64,000 nt of DNA from Hippea alviniae EP5-r (GCF_000420385.1 NZ_ATUV01000001.1:1217274-1281273), one strand, 5' to 3'; shown: positions 49,803 through 59,679, numbered from the stretch's first letter. The notes: a model not told the origin generated them from the sequence alone. Translations and numbers: made by a program.

Positions 49803-50834
49803 ATGAAAATTGACCTGTTTGATTACTATCTTCCCGAAGAGCTGATAGCCCAGAAACCGCACATACCAAGAGACGAATGCAAGTTAATGATATGCAACAA
49901 AAAAAACCACACTATAGAGCATAAAATCTTCAAAGAGATAATAAACTATTTAAACGAAAACGACTTGCTTGTCTTAAACGACACAAGAGTCATACCAGCC
50001 CGTATTTTCGGCAGAAAACCAACAGGTGGCAAGGTTGAGATATTTTTACTCGAAGAGATTGAGCACAATAAGTTTCTATGCCTTACAAAAGGTAAGATAA
50101 AACAAAAAACAGATGTCATACTAAAAGACGGCAGCAGAGCAACTATCGAAAGAATAGAGAATTCGGATAAAAGAGTTGTCCAGTTTTATACCAGTGGCAA
50201 TGTTTATGAACTGCTCGAAGAGATAGGTGAAGTGCCACTTCCACCATACATAAAAAGAAACTATGAGAATTACAATAAAAAGGAAGATTTTGAGTACTAT
50301 CAAACGGTTTTTGCAAAAAAGAACGGAGCAGTGGCATCACCGACGGCAGGTCTGCACTTCACAGAAGAGCTACTCAACAAACTCAAAGATAAAGGCGTAA
50401 AAATAACCTACATAACTCTGCATGTGGGCATTGGCACATTTAGACCAGTAAAGGAGAAAGAGATAGAAAAACACAAGATGCACGCAGAAAAATACGAGAT
50501 AAGCCAAGAGACGGCAGATTTAATAAATTCAACAAAAACCCAAAAGGGCAGGGTAATAGCCGTTGGCACAACAGTCGTAAGAACACTCGAAACGGTTGCG
50601 AATAATGACGGGTTTATCAAACCATCAAAAGGCTCAACGGAAATCTTCATCTATCCAGGATACAGATACAAAGTCATAGATGCACTTATAACAAACTTCC
50701 ATCTACCAAAATCCACACTTTTAATGCTCGTAAGCGCTTTTTATGACAGAGAAAAAATATTAAGATGCTACAAAGAAGCGGTTGAAAAAAGGTATCGTTT
50801 CTTCAGCTTTGGCGATGCGATGTTTATCTATTGA
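49803..50834 (+). CDS. queA: S-adenosylmethionine:tRNA ribosyltransferase-isomerase
   Basis: Makes epoxyqueuosine in tRNA wobble positions from preQ1. 343 aa from the ATG giving MKIDLFDYYLPEELIAQKP, the family start. VLNDTRVIPARIFGRKPTGGKVEIFLL, GAVASPTAGLHFTEELL and TLHVGIGTFRPV are diagnostic. Stands alone and convergent with the carboxyltransferase gene, overlapping its 3' end by 11 nt. Confidence 0.97.
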   Translation: MKIDLFDYYLPEELIAQKPHIPRDECKLMICNKKNHTIEHKIFKEIINYLNENDLLVLNDTRVIPARIFGRKPTGGKVEIFLLEEIEHNKFLCLTKGKIKQKTDVILKDGSRATIERIENSDKRVVQFYTSGNVYELLEEIGEVPLPPYIKRNYENYNKKEDFEYYQTVFAKKNGAVASPTAGLHFTEELLNKLKDKGVKITYITLHVGIGTFRPVKEKEIEKHKMHAEKYEISQETADLINSTKTQKGRVIAVGTTVVRTLETVANNDGFIKPSKGSTEIFIYPGYRYKVIDALITNFHLPKSTLLMLVSAFYDREKILRCYKEAVEKRYRFFSFGDAMFIY

Positions 50835-52137
50835 TCAGAAATTCAACTATCTCGTCTCTTAAATCCTTATAATCAACAACAGCATCAATATAGCCTTCTT
50901 TCGCCAACTTTTCAGGGCTTTTGGCAGCCTTCATCATCTCGTCAAATCTTCTTTTCTTCTCATCATCATCGGCAAGCATACTTCCCACACCTTCAGAATA
51001 GATGGTTATAACAGCAGAAGGCAAAGCAACAAACCTTGCATCTGCAACATGACCACCACCCATAGCATATACACCAGCCGTATAATCCCTTCTTACTGCA
51101 ACAGAGAGCTTTTCCACCTTAGAGTTTGCTATAGATTCAAACAGCTCCGCTCCAGCTTTTATTATACCTTTTTGCTCAACTTCACTTCCAACCATAAAAC
51201 CACACGAGTCTGCAAGAAACACAAAAGGCAGCCCATATTTATCGCAAAGCTCAACAAACCCTTTTGCCTTTTTGCAGCTTTCAACAAACAAAAGCCCAGC
51301 TTTATGCGCCGAACGATTAGCAATTATACCAACGCTTTTACCTTTAAACCTTGCAAAGCCTGTTATAATCTCTTTGGCATAATCCTTTTTTATCTCAAAA
51401 AATGAATTATCGTCCACAATCTCACCAATCAGCCCATCCATATCCAAAACATACATTGGATTATCTGGAATAAAGCGCTTTATATCGCAACTTTTTGAAT
51501 ATGAATAATTGCTCTTATCCGACAGATAGCCTATAAACCTATAAGCCGTATCAAGCATCTCTTCTTCTGTCTTGCAAACAAAATCAACGCTTCCCGAAAC
51601 TTTTGCATGCATTTTGGCACTGCCAAGCTCATCATAACTCTCATCTTTTCCCAAGATTCTTTTCACAACATCTTCCCTGCCTATACTCATCCCTGCATTT
51701 TCGTGCATTATCACAACATCACTCATAGCTATCGGAAATGTTGATGATGCTCCCTGCTTATCAAACACCAAAGCTATTAACGGCAAGCTTTTTGAATATC
51801 TTGCCATTATGTTATACCACCTGCCAACACCCTTCTTATCAAGCAGAAAATGGGTTGGATGTGGTGGAAATACACTCTTTTTAGGGTCTTTTCTGTCAGA
51901 CATCAAATCATACATCAAAACAAAAACTCCAGGCTCTTTCTCTATGCTCTCCATAAACTCTACCGAGCTTACAAAATCACCAACAAGGTCATAAATTGGC
52001 ATATAAGAGTCTCTTGCAAGCACATAGGTGAGTTTGCCATCAACTTTGCCTTTTGCCTGAATATGCCCATGAATCTCTTTTATAAACTCTATATCATCAA
52101 GCAGCTTTTCCACTCTCTTCTTAGCCGTTAGCTTCAT
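50824..52137 (-). CDS. Acyl-CoA carboxylase-type carboxyltransferase
   Basis: 437 aa, shorter than the usual ~510 aa of propionyl-CoA carboxylase beta. The N-terminal LTAKKRVEKLLDD and the C-terminal LADSCGFMVGSEVEQKGIIKAGAELFESIA and YAMGGGHVADARFVALPSA segments place it in the carboxyl transferase family. The oxyanion-forming Gly pairs are present. No biotin carboxylase or biotin carrier gene is nearby, so partners must be elsewhere or it works as a decarboxylase-like transferase. Its ATG overlaps the ligase stop by 4 nt. Confidence 0.8.
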   Translation of the reverse strand: MKLTAKKRVEKLLDDIEFIKEIHGHIQAKGKVDGKLTYVLARDSYMPIYDLVGDFVSSVEFMESIEKEPGVFVLMYDLMSDRKDPKKSVFPPHPTHFLLDKKGVGRWYNIMARYSKSLPLIALVFDKQGASSTFPIAMSDVVIMHENAGMSIGREDVVKRILGKDESYDELGSAKMHAKVSGSVDFVCKTEEEMLDTAYRFIGYLSDKSNYSYSKSCDIKRFIPDNPMYVLDMDGLIGEIVDDNSFFEIKKDYAKEIITGFARFKGKSVGIIANRSAHKAGLLFVESCKKAKGFVELCDKYGLPFVFLADSCGFMVGSEVEQKGIIKAGAELFESIANSKVEKLSVAVRRDYTAGVYAMGGGHVADARFVALPSAVITIYSEGVGSMLADDDEKKRRFDEMMKAAKSPEKLAKEGYIDAVVDYKDLRDEIVEFLINR

Positions 52138-53654
52138 CTATTTCTCCTTTTTTGAAAAATCTCATTGGCAAGCTCTCTCAAAGCCTTCAAATCAATCTTG
52201 TCTTTTCTTGGCAACTCTTCGATTATCTCGAAGCAGGCTGGAATCTTACGCTCGGATATTTTGCCCTTTAAAAACTCCTTTAACTCATCTTCACTCGGTG
52301 GATTGTTCATATCGCAAGCCACAAAAGCAAACACTTCTTCACCCACATCATCATCTTTTACACCAACAACAAGACACTCCTTAACTTTGGGATGCTTCCT
52401 TAAAACATCTTCAACTTCCAACGGATTGATATTACCGCCGCCTTTAACGATTATACGCTTCTTTCTGCCTTCAAAGTAATAATAACCATCTTCATCAACC
52501 CTTGCCAAATCACCCGTTTTAAACCATCCGTCAATAAACGAGCTTTTTGTCAACTCATCATCGTTGTAATAACAGCAAAAAACTGTATCTCCTTTGACCA
52601 AAATTTCACCTGTTTCGCCCTGTTTTACATCGTTATAATTATCATCGACAAGCTTTACGCTTACACCATCTATCGGCATACCAACACTTTCGTCTTTTGC
52701 CTTTTTATGCGGCGGAATTGTCATATAACCACCACACTCAGTCATACCAAGACTTGAAACAAGCGGAATACCGACAAGCTCTCTGAATCTCTTTCTAAAA
52801 CCCACATCAACAACATCACCACCCGTTGTTGCATATTTCAAGCCCTTCAACGATTTACCTTTATCAAACTCTAAAATCTCTTCCCACTGCTTAGGCGATG
52901 CAGCAGCATGGGTAATGCCGTATCTTTTTATCATTTCAACAAATTTATCCCTATCGTAATGACTCATGAAAACTGCCGTCCCACCTGCATATAGCATCGG
53001 AAACAGAACAATCAAAGGCGCAGCACCATGACACAAAAACGAAGTTGTAATCATAACATCATCAGGCGTATGTCTTAGGGTTTTTGTTCTTGCTCTGCCG
53101 TTTGCTATTAAAGATTTTGTTGTGTGAGCAACACCCTTAGTCTTGCCCGTTGAGCCTGAAGTAAAAAGAATCAAAGCAGGCTCATTTTCATCAACATCAA
53201 CATCTTCAAAATCACCGTTAAATTGCCGCTCGATATCAAGCCAGCTTGACACATCCTTCTCTTTACCATCAACAAGCACAATTCCCTTCAGATGCTTTAT
53301 ATCTTTCGCTGCGTTTTTAATCGTCTCAAGCCTGCCTTTTGAGACAAAGTAAAACTTTACTTCACCTTCATTTGCTTCATGCACAAGCTCGCCTTCAGAT
53401 GTATAATAACTTGCAGGCACAACAACAGCGCCAATTTTAAAACAACCCATATAGCCGTATGTTATAAACAGATTATTCTCCATAAAAAAACCAACTTTAT
53501 CGCCCTTTTCAGTCCCAACCGATTTTAAAAACTGCGCAACCTTGTTAGCTTTTTTGTCAAGCTCTCCATAGCTTAAAATCTCATTATCAACAGCTACTGC
53601 TGTTTTACTTGGCGTCTTTTCAAGCGCTCTCTTATACACCCAGCTTGCATTCAT
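52134..53654 (-). CDS. AMP-forming acyl-CoA synthetase
   Basis: 506 aa from the ATG at 53654, which follows AGGGGG. ANL-superfamily adenylation enzyme: P-loop-like LFTSGSTGKTKGVAHT (about 160-175), SSLGMTECGG, DGWFKTGDLARVDEDGYYYFEGRKKRII hinge, and the PRKDKIDLKAL Lys near the C-terminus. It activates a carboxylic acid with ATP and CoA. The substrate is unknown. It lies between an ATPase-GNAT fusion and a carboxyltransferase in one operon. Confidence 0.88.
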   Translation of the reverse strand: MNASWVYKRALEKTPSKTAVAVDNEILSYGELDKKANKVAQFLKSVGTEKGDKVGFFMENNLFITYGYMGCFKIGAVVVPASYYTSEGELVHEANEGEVKFYFVSKGRLETIKNAAKDIKHLKGIVLVDGKEKDVSSWLDIERQFNGDFEDVDVDENEPALILFTSGSTGKTKGVAHTTKSLIANGRARTKTLRHTPDDVMITTSFLCHGAAPLIVLFPMLYAGGTAVFMSHYDRDKFVEMIKRYGITHAAASPKQWEEILEFDKGKSLKGLKYATTGGDVVDVGFRKRFRELVGIPLVSSLGMTECGGYMTIPPHKKAKDESVGMPIDGVSVKLVDDNYNDVKQGETGEILVKGDTVFCCYYNDDELTKSSFIDGWFKTGDLARVDEDGYYYFEGRKKRIIVKGGGNINPLEVEDVLRKHPKVKECLVVGVKDDDVGEEVFAFVACDMNNPPSEDELKEFLKGKISERKIPACFEIIEELPRKDKIDLKALRELANEIFQKRRNR

Positions 53655-53664
53655 CAAAAACCCC

Positions 53665-55119
53665 CTAAATAGTGGCAAATGGTTTAATGTAATCTAAAAT
53701 CTCCTTAGCCCTATCATCATAAAGCACAATTGAGTCAAAATCCACCTGCGTATTCATATACTGATAAATCAATGCATGATGTCCATCAATTCCAAAAGGC
53801 AAAATACCGGCAAAGAAAAACCCTTCTTCTTCACACTGCTTGGCAACTTCAGGCATATAGGGATTTTCCATATCAAGATAGAGATAAACCACATCAACCT
53901 TTTGAGCAAGCAGCTTTTTAAGTGTTTTCTTTATCAAATTAAAACTCTTTTTATCGTAAGACTTGCAGTATAAATCCACCGAGTTAAACACATCAGTTTT
54001 TATATACTCAATCTTTTCATCACCATTATCAACTAAACCCTTTGGTTTTCCAATCTCATAATCAATTCCAAGCTCATCAACAATTTTTCTAATCATATCT
54101 TTATGTTTATTCGGCAAAAATATTGTTCTTCTGTCAGCATTTTTTAGATAAAACGAGACAAGCAGAGCCGTTGTTTTTGCTTCAACTTCGCCTGTCAAAT
54201 CCTTAAAGTTCACATTCTTAGGAAACAAACCCAAAAGCAAACCTGTCGGCACAAAACCACGCTTAAAAAACGGTTTCTGCGAATAGATATGAGCCGTAAC
54301 AAGCCTTAAATATAATGCATTTAACCCATCAATTGTCTTTGCTTTGTTTATCAAATAATCTGCCATACTTTCTGATATACCGTTATTTCTATATTCTGGC
54401 TTAACAAAGGCAACACCCATCTCACCGACATGCAAGTTATTGTTGTAAAACTTCAGTGCTGCATGACCAGCCAAATCGCCATCTTCAGTTTCAGCAACTA
54501 TGGATAACAAACTTCTCTCTTCATTCATTCTTACAATCTGAGAAGGATAATATATAAACGGCTCATAAGTATATCCGTAGGCAAAATATGCACACTTTGA
54601 AACTTCAAGAGCATCTTCCTTTTTAAAATCCCTTATAAAGTATTTAACCTTCTTCGGCTCAATCTTTTTTACTGCTTTATCGGTTAAAAAATTTCTTATA
54701 TCGTCAGATGATTTATACTTGACAAGCCGAGTCTCTTTACCATCTCTGCCAAGATTTTTGAAATAAACTTCATCCATAACACTTCTGATTAGCAGAATGC
54801 CCAAGCCTTTTTTATTCTTTTTCTGCTTAGATTCATTATCAAAATCAAATGGTAAACCTTTCTCTTTGACAATAATCTCAACCCTGTTGGGCATATTCCT
54901 AAGTATCACAAGAAAACTCTCATTTATGTTGTTGTTCAAGCCGTGCTCAATCACATTTCTAACCGTCTCTTCAGCTGCCAGTCTTATTCTCAAGGACTCG
55001 TCCTTTTCCAAGCCAAAAGCCCTCATTGCCTCATCTATAAAAGAAAGAAACACGCCCATAAACCTATCGTTACCCGGAAGTTCAAGCTTTAGCTCTACGC
55101 TTTCTTTTTCCTTACCCAT
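53665..55119 (-). CDS. RsbW-like ATPase fused to GNAT-like domain
   Basis: 484 aa. N-terminal GHKL ATPase of the anti-sigma/serine-kinase kind: RIRLAAEETVRNVIEHGLNN (N box, about 44-63) and KKGLGILLIRSVMDEV (G box, about 103-118). From about residue 160 a GNAT acetyltransferase-like domain follows (GEMGVAFVKPEYRNNGISESMADYLI at about 252-277), then a second poorly defined alpha/beta region to the end. First gene of the three-gene operon with the acyl-CoA ligase and carboxyltransferase. It may acylate or phosphorylate a target in response to acyl-CoA level; inference only. Confidence 0.75.
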   Translation of the reverse strand: MGKEKESVELKLELPGNDRFMGVFLSFIDEAMRAFGLEKDESLRIRLAAEETVRNVIEHGLNNNINESFLVILRNMPNRVEIIVKEKGLPFDFDNESKQKKNKKGLGILLIRSVMDEVYFKNLGRDGKETRLVKYKSSDDIRNFLTDKAVKKIEPKKVKYFIRDFKKEDALEVSKCAYFAYGYTYEPFIYYPSQIVRMNEERSLLSIVAETEDGDLAGHAALKFYNNNLHVGEMGVAFVKPEYRNNGISESMADYLINKAKTIDGLNALYLRLVTAHIYSQKPFFKRGFVPTGLLLGLFPKNVNFKDLTGEVEAKTTALLVSFYLKNADRRTIFLPNKHKDMIRKIVDELGIDYEIGKPKGLVDNGDEKIEYIKTDVFNSVDLYCKSYDKKSFNLIKKTLKKLLAQKVDVVYLYLDMENPYMPEVAKQCEEEGFFFAGILPFGIDGHHALIYQYMNTQVDFDSIVLYDDRAKEILDYIKPFATI

Positions 55120-55403
55120 AAAAAACCAACTTCCACTTACTTTTAAAAAACGCTCTTTACAAACTACATTCAGAGATTATTCGCTATCACAACAACCAAA
55201 ATTTTATACATTTTAAATCTTTACTTGTCGTCAATTTTATAATAAACTTTATGTGTTGCTACTGCAAGACTCATTTCGCATAGACAGGGAGAAATTGGCC
55301 TGGTTAATCAACTTAAATATTACTGCCTTTGTTTGGACAAATTTGCTCGAACAACCAAAGATAAGAGTCTAAGCATTTGGTATAAAAGCAAAGGAAATAT
55401 CTA

Positions 55404-56657
55404 ATGGAAACTTTTGACAGAGCAAAGATAATAAAAAACAGCATCGGTGGCATCATAGGAAACATCATGGAATGGTATGACTTTGCTGTTTTCGGCTTTC
55501 TTGCCCCGATTATCTCAAAGCATTTTTTCCCCGAAGAAAATCATCTGACCGGTTTGATTATGACATATGGAATATTTGCCACAGGATACATGATGCGTCC
55601 GCTTGGAGGTATATTTTTCGGATTTGTAGGCGACAAGTTCGGACGCAAAAAAGCCCTTATCCTATCAATATTCATGATGGCACTTCCAACAATCGCAATC
55701 GGAATTTTACCTACCTATACACAAATAGGAATATACGCTGCTGTTTTGCTTGTGTTGCTGCGTATGATTTAGGGATTGTCGGTTGGAGGAGAGCTCATTG
55801 GCTCTGTGTCGTTTATGGTCGAAATAGCCCCGAAAAACCGCAAAGGCTTTTTCGGTAGTTTTACACTTGCAAGTGCAGTTGGCGGTCTTCTTCTGGGTTC
55901 TGCTTTTGTTATGATGCTAAATATACTCCTGCCGGATAAAACTATGTATTTATGGGGCTGGCGCATACCTTTTTTGAGCGGTATCTTTATCCTTGCAATA
56001 GGGCTCTGGCTGCGTGAAGGAATGTCTGAAAGCCCGGAATTTTTGCGCACAAAACCCGTATCTGGCATATCTCCTATTGTCCACACGTTTAAATATAAGA
56101 AGAAAGCAATACTGCGCCTTTCAGGAATAGTATCTCTTGCAACCGTAACAAGCTATATTATGTTCGTCTGGATGCCCACATATCTTTCAGATATTATAAA
56201 ATACCCGATTCACAACTCCATGACGTTAAACACAATCTCTATGGGTATCTTTCTAATCGCAGTTCCTATAGCGGGCTATATCTCGGATTACGTCGGACAT
56301 AGAAAAACCATGATAATAGCAACAATCATTGTTATGATAATCACCCTGCCTCTGTTTATGCTTTTGCAGAATGGAGATGTAAAAAGCGCCCTTGCAATGC
56401 AGATTGCTTTTGCCGTTCTATCGGGCTTCATACAGGGCCCTCTGCCTGCGCTTATGGCGGAGATGTTTCCGGTAAATATTCGCTATACATCGATAGGTGT
56501 CGGATACAACACAAGCGTGGCTATTTTAGGTGGAACTGCACCTGCCATTGCAACCTGGCTTATAGAAAAAACCGGCAGCTACACATCCCCTGCGTGGTAT
56601 ATTATTTTCTTTGCTGTGACCTCTCTCTTGTCGCTTGTATTTTTATCGTCAGTATAG
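55404..56657 (+). pseudogene. MHS-family MFS transporter with internal amber codon
   Basis: One frame of 418 codons broken once by TAG at 55770-55772. The N-terminal half (IIGNIMEWYDFAVFGFLAPII, GDKFGRKKAL) and the rest (GLSVGGELIGSVSFMVEIAP, FWGWRIPF-like YLWGWRIPFLSG) belong to the metabolite:H+ symporter group (ProP/ShiA/KgtP type). The stop replaces the expected Gln of RMIQGLSVGGE, so CAG to TAG is the simple explanation. Possible substrates are osmolytes or dicarboxylates. Confidence 0.85.
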
Positions 56658-56823
56658 AGAAGAGGAGTAGAATTTATACTTTTGCTTTACTTTAAAGTTT
56701 GAAAGTAAACAAATTGTACTCGAAAAACTGCACTTAATTTCATTCCATTGGACTAGCAAACTCATCCGTCGCAACTACAAAAAGCCTAAGTGCAGTTGAT
56801 TGAAGACCAAATGGAGTGTTTTA

Positions 56824-57612
56824 TTATTCTTTAGAACCAAAAATAAAATTAATAAATCCGCCTGTAATCTTTCTTTTAAGAGTGGGTAAATAAAGATTTC
56901 TCAGCTTTTTATACGTGTTAAGTTCTATTTCAAATCTCTTTTTCTCATATTCTGCCAATATAACCTGAATCTCTGATAAATCGTCGAACTTCTTTATCCA
57001 ATCCTTCTCTCCCTTCAATAAAAAGTTCTGAAATATTGCACTTTTTAATCCGTACCTAAAAAAATCTATAAATTTTTGCATATTGAAATCCTTAGTGATA
57101 CTTCTTAATTTCTGTTGTTGTTGCTTATAAGTTATATTGATTCTATCACGTCTATCTTTAAGTATCCTCTTATATTTATCTAATTTTCCCAACAATATTG
57201 CTAATTCTTCGCTTTCTAAATAAAACTCGCTATAACACCTCTGCATTTTGTCCTTAAGATCTTCTATTAGCTTACTCTGATTTTGTTGGGAGTCTATTAA
57301 TGCTTTAAGCCACATCTCGTAATCTAATGGAATGTTTTCTCTGTATAGTATTAATTTATTTAACTCTTGCCCTTCCGTTAAAAATATTCCAGCATAAGTA
57401 GTATATGCTAAAACCAAATTGTTATGTGTCCTAAAGCATAATAAACCTTCGGTTTCAATATTTTTATAAGTTTCTAAAATTAACGTGTTTAACCCCTCTT
57501 TGCTTTTATAGTTTTCAATAATCCCAGCAAATAAAAATGATACTATTATGGCCAAAATAAAATTTTCCATAAATTGCCTTGATGGTTTTAATGCTTTTAA
57601 TAATTCCTTCAT
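56824..57612 (-). CDS. Hypothetical membrane-anchored coiled-coil protein
   Basis: 262 aa, no family recognised. One N-terminal TM helix (about 17-34, FILAIIVSFLFAGII), then a long helical charged region, probably coiled coil (about 105-185, rich in Lys, Glu, Gln). The C-terminus is basic (RKITGGFINFIFGSKE). Strongly AT-rich codons. It lies downstream of the reverse transcriptase on the same strand after a 433-nt gap, so joint function is possible but not shown. Confidence 0.6.
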   Translation of the reverse strand: MKELLKALKPSRQFMENFILAIIVSFLFAGIIENYKSKEGLNTLILETYKNIETEGLLCFRTHNNLVLAYTTYAGIFLTEGQELNKLILYRENIPLDYEMWLKALIDSQQNQSKLIEDLKDKMQRCYSEFYLESEELAILLGKLDKYKRILKDRRDRINITYKQQQQKLRSITKDFNMQKFIDFFRYGLKSAIFQNFLLKGEKDWIKKFDDLSEIQVILAEYEKKRFEIELNTYKKLRNLYLPTLKRKITGGFINFIFGSKE

Positions 57613-57694
57613 ACTAAATAAAGCTCATCTACTGCTATGGAGCGTCCGCAGAATTCAACGTAAAATAAATTATATCATTTCTTTACGACATCTT

Positions 57695-57904
57695 CTACCC
57701 ATATTTTTTCAACTTCGCCCTCTTATTTTTGCAACAGAGATGAAATCGTTCCTTACCAAGTAGCTGTGCAAACTCATTTGTTTTACCTGGATCTAAAGTA
57801 AAATTATTGCCCGATGATATTTCCAAAAGTTCTTGATTATACTCGTTGAGAATCGAATCCAGCTGAGAAGCATCCGAAACCTTTTCAACAGCATCCTGTA
57901 AAAA
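57695..57904 (-). pseudogene. Coding-like remnant without start
   Basis: One minus-strand frame stays open for about 65 codons to a TAG at 57695, with coding-like composition (QDAVEKVSDASQLDSILNEY ... LGKERFHLCC ... AKLKKYG). A TAA closes it upstream and no ATG fits. A second frame (57793-57978) opens with MGNLKGSFVKFLQ. Together they may be a frameshifted small gene between the reverse transcriptase and the 262-aa gene. The rest of 57613-58045 shows nothing else except the hairpin at 58008. Confidence 0.35.
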
Positions 57905-58007
57905 ACAAGATAAGAGTTATTCGTCATACCAGTGGTGGCCTGTAAGAATTTTACGAAACTACCTTTTAAATTTCCCATGGTTTCTCATACTATTTCTAAC
58001 AACCAAA

Positions 58008-58032
58008 CTCACCTACAATAATGGTAGGTGAG
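58008..58032. other. Hairpin downstream of the reverse transcriptase
   Basis: CTCACCTAC and GTAGGTGAG form a perfect 9-bp stem around 7 nt, 14-38 nt after the reverse-transcriptase stop. No U-tract follows in either direction, so it may be a weak terminator or an RNA structure linked to the system. Confidence 0.5.
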
Positions 58033-58045
58033 TGATTTGACCAGC

Positions 58046-59626
58046 TTATATTGATGGCTTTATATATTCAGACAAAAATAGATCCTTCGATTCTTGAATT
58101 CTCACATTTTTTAACCATGGCCTTTTCTCGTCTTTACTGAGATGTACATCAACTATTTTTATAATTTGTCTCTTTTCCCAACTGTCAGCACGTGAGAAAT
58201 ACTGTCTAATTTCTAAAACTTCATTTCTAGAAACTTGATTCTCAAGTGCCTCTAGCAAAGCCCGTCCAACATAAGCACCAGCATTTCTGCGCAATCCTCT
58301 AAATAGTTGTAATAATGTATCCTTATCTCGAAAAAAATCATTGCCAAGTAACCGCACAATAGCAATAACCAGATATTCTGGCAGTCGCTGATTATCTTTA
58401 AGCTTGCTAGCAAAAGCATTTCGAATTAAGTCCCTTTTATTTTTAGGCATCTTTTCTCCGTATTTAATTAAAATATCTACTAAGTATGGCGTAAACTGTG
58501 GAAACAGTTCCGATAATTCAGGGAATTTTGTAAAATAATCATATCTTTTACAACTAAGTGCTGTCTTGATAAATTCTTTAATATCCTCTGGTTCGGCTAA
58601 TTTTTTTGACCTTATTTTTTTATAAATTTCCTCAGGAGACTTATCTTTAAACTTTTCTATTTCAGACTCTGACAATTCTCTAAATTTTGTTGGAATCACT
58701 CCGCCGTATCCGGCAATTATTTTTACTGGTTCTTTTTTGTTTTTTATTTTTATATTCTTCACATCTCTATCAATAGCTTCTTCGGCAGTGTCTTGCAATA
58801 TTTCTGAAACATCTTCAATTTTAGTTTTGCGCTGATTAATGGTTAGACCCTCTAACCAGAGCCTTTCAATAAGTTGTGTCAACCAATAATGAGCAATATG
58901 TGCATTGGGAGCGAAAAATCTAAAATCATCAACAAATCGACAAAACTTAGCACCTATAGATAATAAATAGTTGTCAACCTCAATTAGTGCGGTTTCTGCT
59001 AGGATTCTACTAGCGTTTGATCCCACTGGAAGCGAGTAAGAATCTCTATTTGCCCAGAAAAGTAACAATTCATTCAAAAGACGAACCAACTTCTCTTCTA
59101 AATTTAAAGATAATAGTATGGATTCTAACCTATGGAGATTTAGTCTATCATAAAAATTTGCTATATCACATTTAACTAATATTCTTGCTTTCTTTTGTTT
59201 TATTTTTTCGTATACATGTTTGCGAAATGAAGAGATATTGTACTTATTATCAAATAAAAATCCATTAGATGGTTTAAAACGATATGAAAAAACTATTTTC
59301 CTGGATTTTTTAGGACGGGCTTTCTCTATCTCATCTGCGAAGATTAGAACCAAGGAAAGAAATTTTATTGTATCAAGAGGATCAATTAAAGCGCATCTAC
59401 GGAAATCAAATGGTCCCCCTTTTGGCAATAATACATGCTCAATGGGTTTAACTTCTAAAGACTCTAAAGTTCCACCTCGTATAGATTTGACAATATTTTG
59501 GATTAGTTTTTTTTGGAATTTACTACTTTTTAGCAAGTCAATCTCAAATGGGCGTGGGAAGATATCCGTTAATCCTTCTTTTAGTACATTCTCAATAGCT
59601 AATTTTACAGCCTTTTCTGGCTTCAT
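58046..59626 (-). CDS. Reverse transcriptase, defence-associated (UG/DRT-like)
   Basis: 526-aa protein with a palm domain. Motif A is CDIANFYD (153-160, Asp154), motif B LPVGSNASRILAE (199-211), motif C FVDD (231-234), motif D LTINQRKTKIEDV (261-273). There is no maturase (X) domain, no HNH endonuclease and no group II intron structure. Instead residues about 340-520 are helical and resemble the alpha-repeat C-terminus of Abi/UG reverse transcriptases. Those enzymes act in phage defence, often by untemplated or RNA-templated DNA synthesis. I cannot assign a DRT subtype. It has its own promoter at 59680-59708 and sits among decayed genes, a typical defence-island setting. Confidence 0.85.
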   Translation of the reverse strand: MKPEKAVKLAIENVLKEGLTDIFPRPFEIDLLKSSKFQKKLIQNIVKSIRGGTLESLEVKPIEHVLLPKGGPFDFRRCALIDPLDTIKFLSLVLIFADEIEKARPKKSRKIVFSYRFKPSNGFLFDNKYNISSFRKHVYEKIKQKKARILVKCDIANFYDRLNLHRLESILLSLNLEEKLVRLLNELLLFWANRDSYSLPVGSNASRILAETALIEVDNYLLSIGAKFCRFVDDFRFFAPNAHIAHYWLTQLIERLWLEGLTINQRKTKIEDVSEILQDTAEEAIDRDVKNIKIKNKKEPVKIIAGYGGVIPTKFRELSESEIEKFKDKSPEEIYKKIRSKKLAEPEDIKEFIKTALSCKRYDYFTKFPELSELFPQFTPYLVDILIKYGEKMPKNKRDLIRNAFASKLKDNQRLPEYLVIAIVRLLGNDFFRDKDTLLQLFRGLRRNAGAYVGRALLEALENQVSRNEVLEIRQYFSRADSWEKRQIIKIVDVHLSKDEKRPWLKNVRIQESKDLFLSEYIKPSI

Positions 59627-59679
59627 AGATTTATCCTTTTATTTATTACTCACTTCTTTATTAAATAAAACTACTTGCC

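Noticed and set aside
57793..57978. 61-aa minus-strand ORF
   Set aside because: It has no ribosome site and unusual composition; I treat it only as part of a possible broken gene.
58046..59626. Group II intron or retron reverse transcriptase
   Set aside because: There is no maturase domain, no intron domain V/VI-like structure, and no retron msr/msd pattern that I can see beside it.
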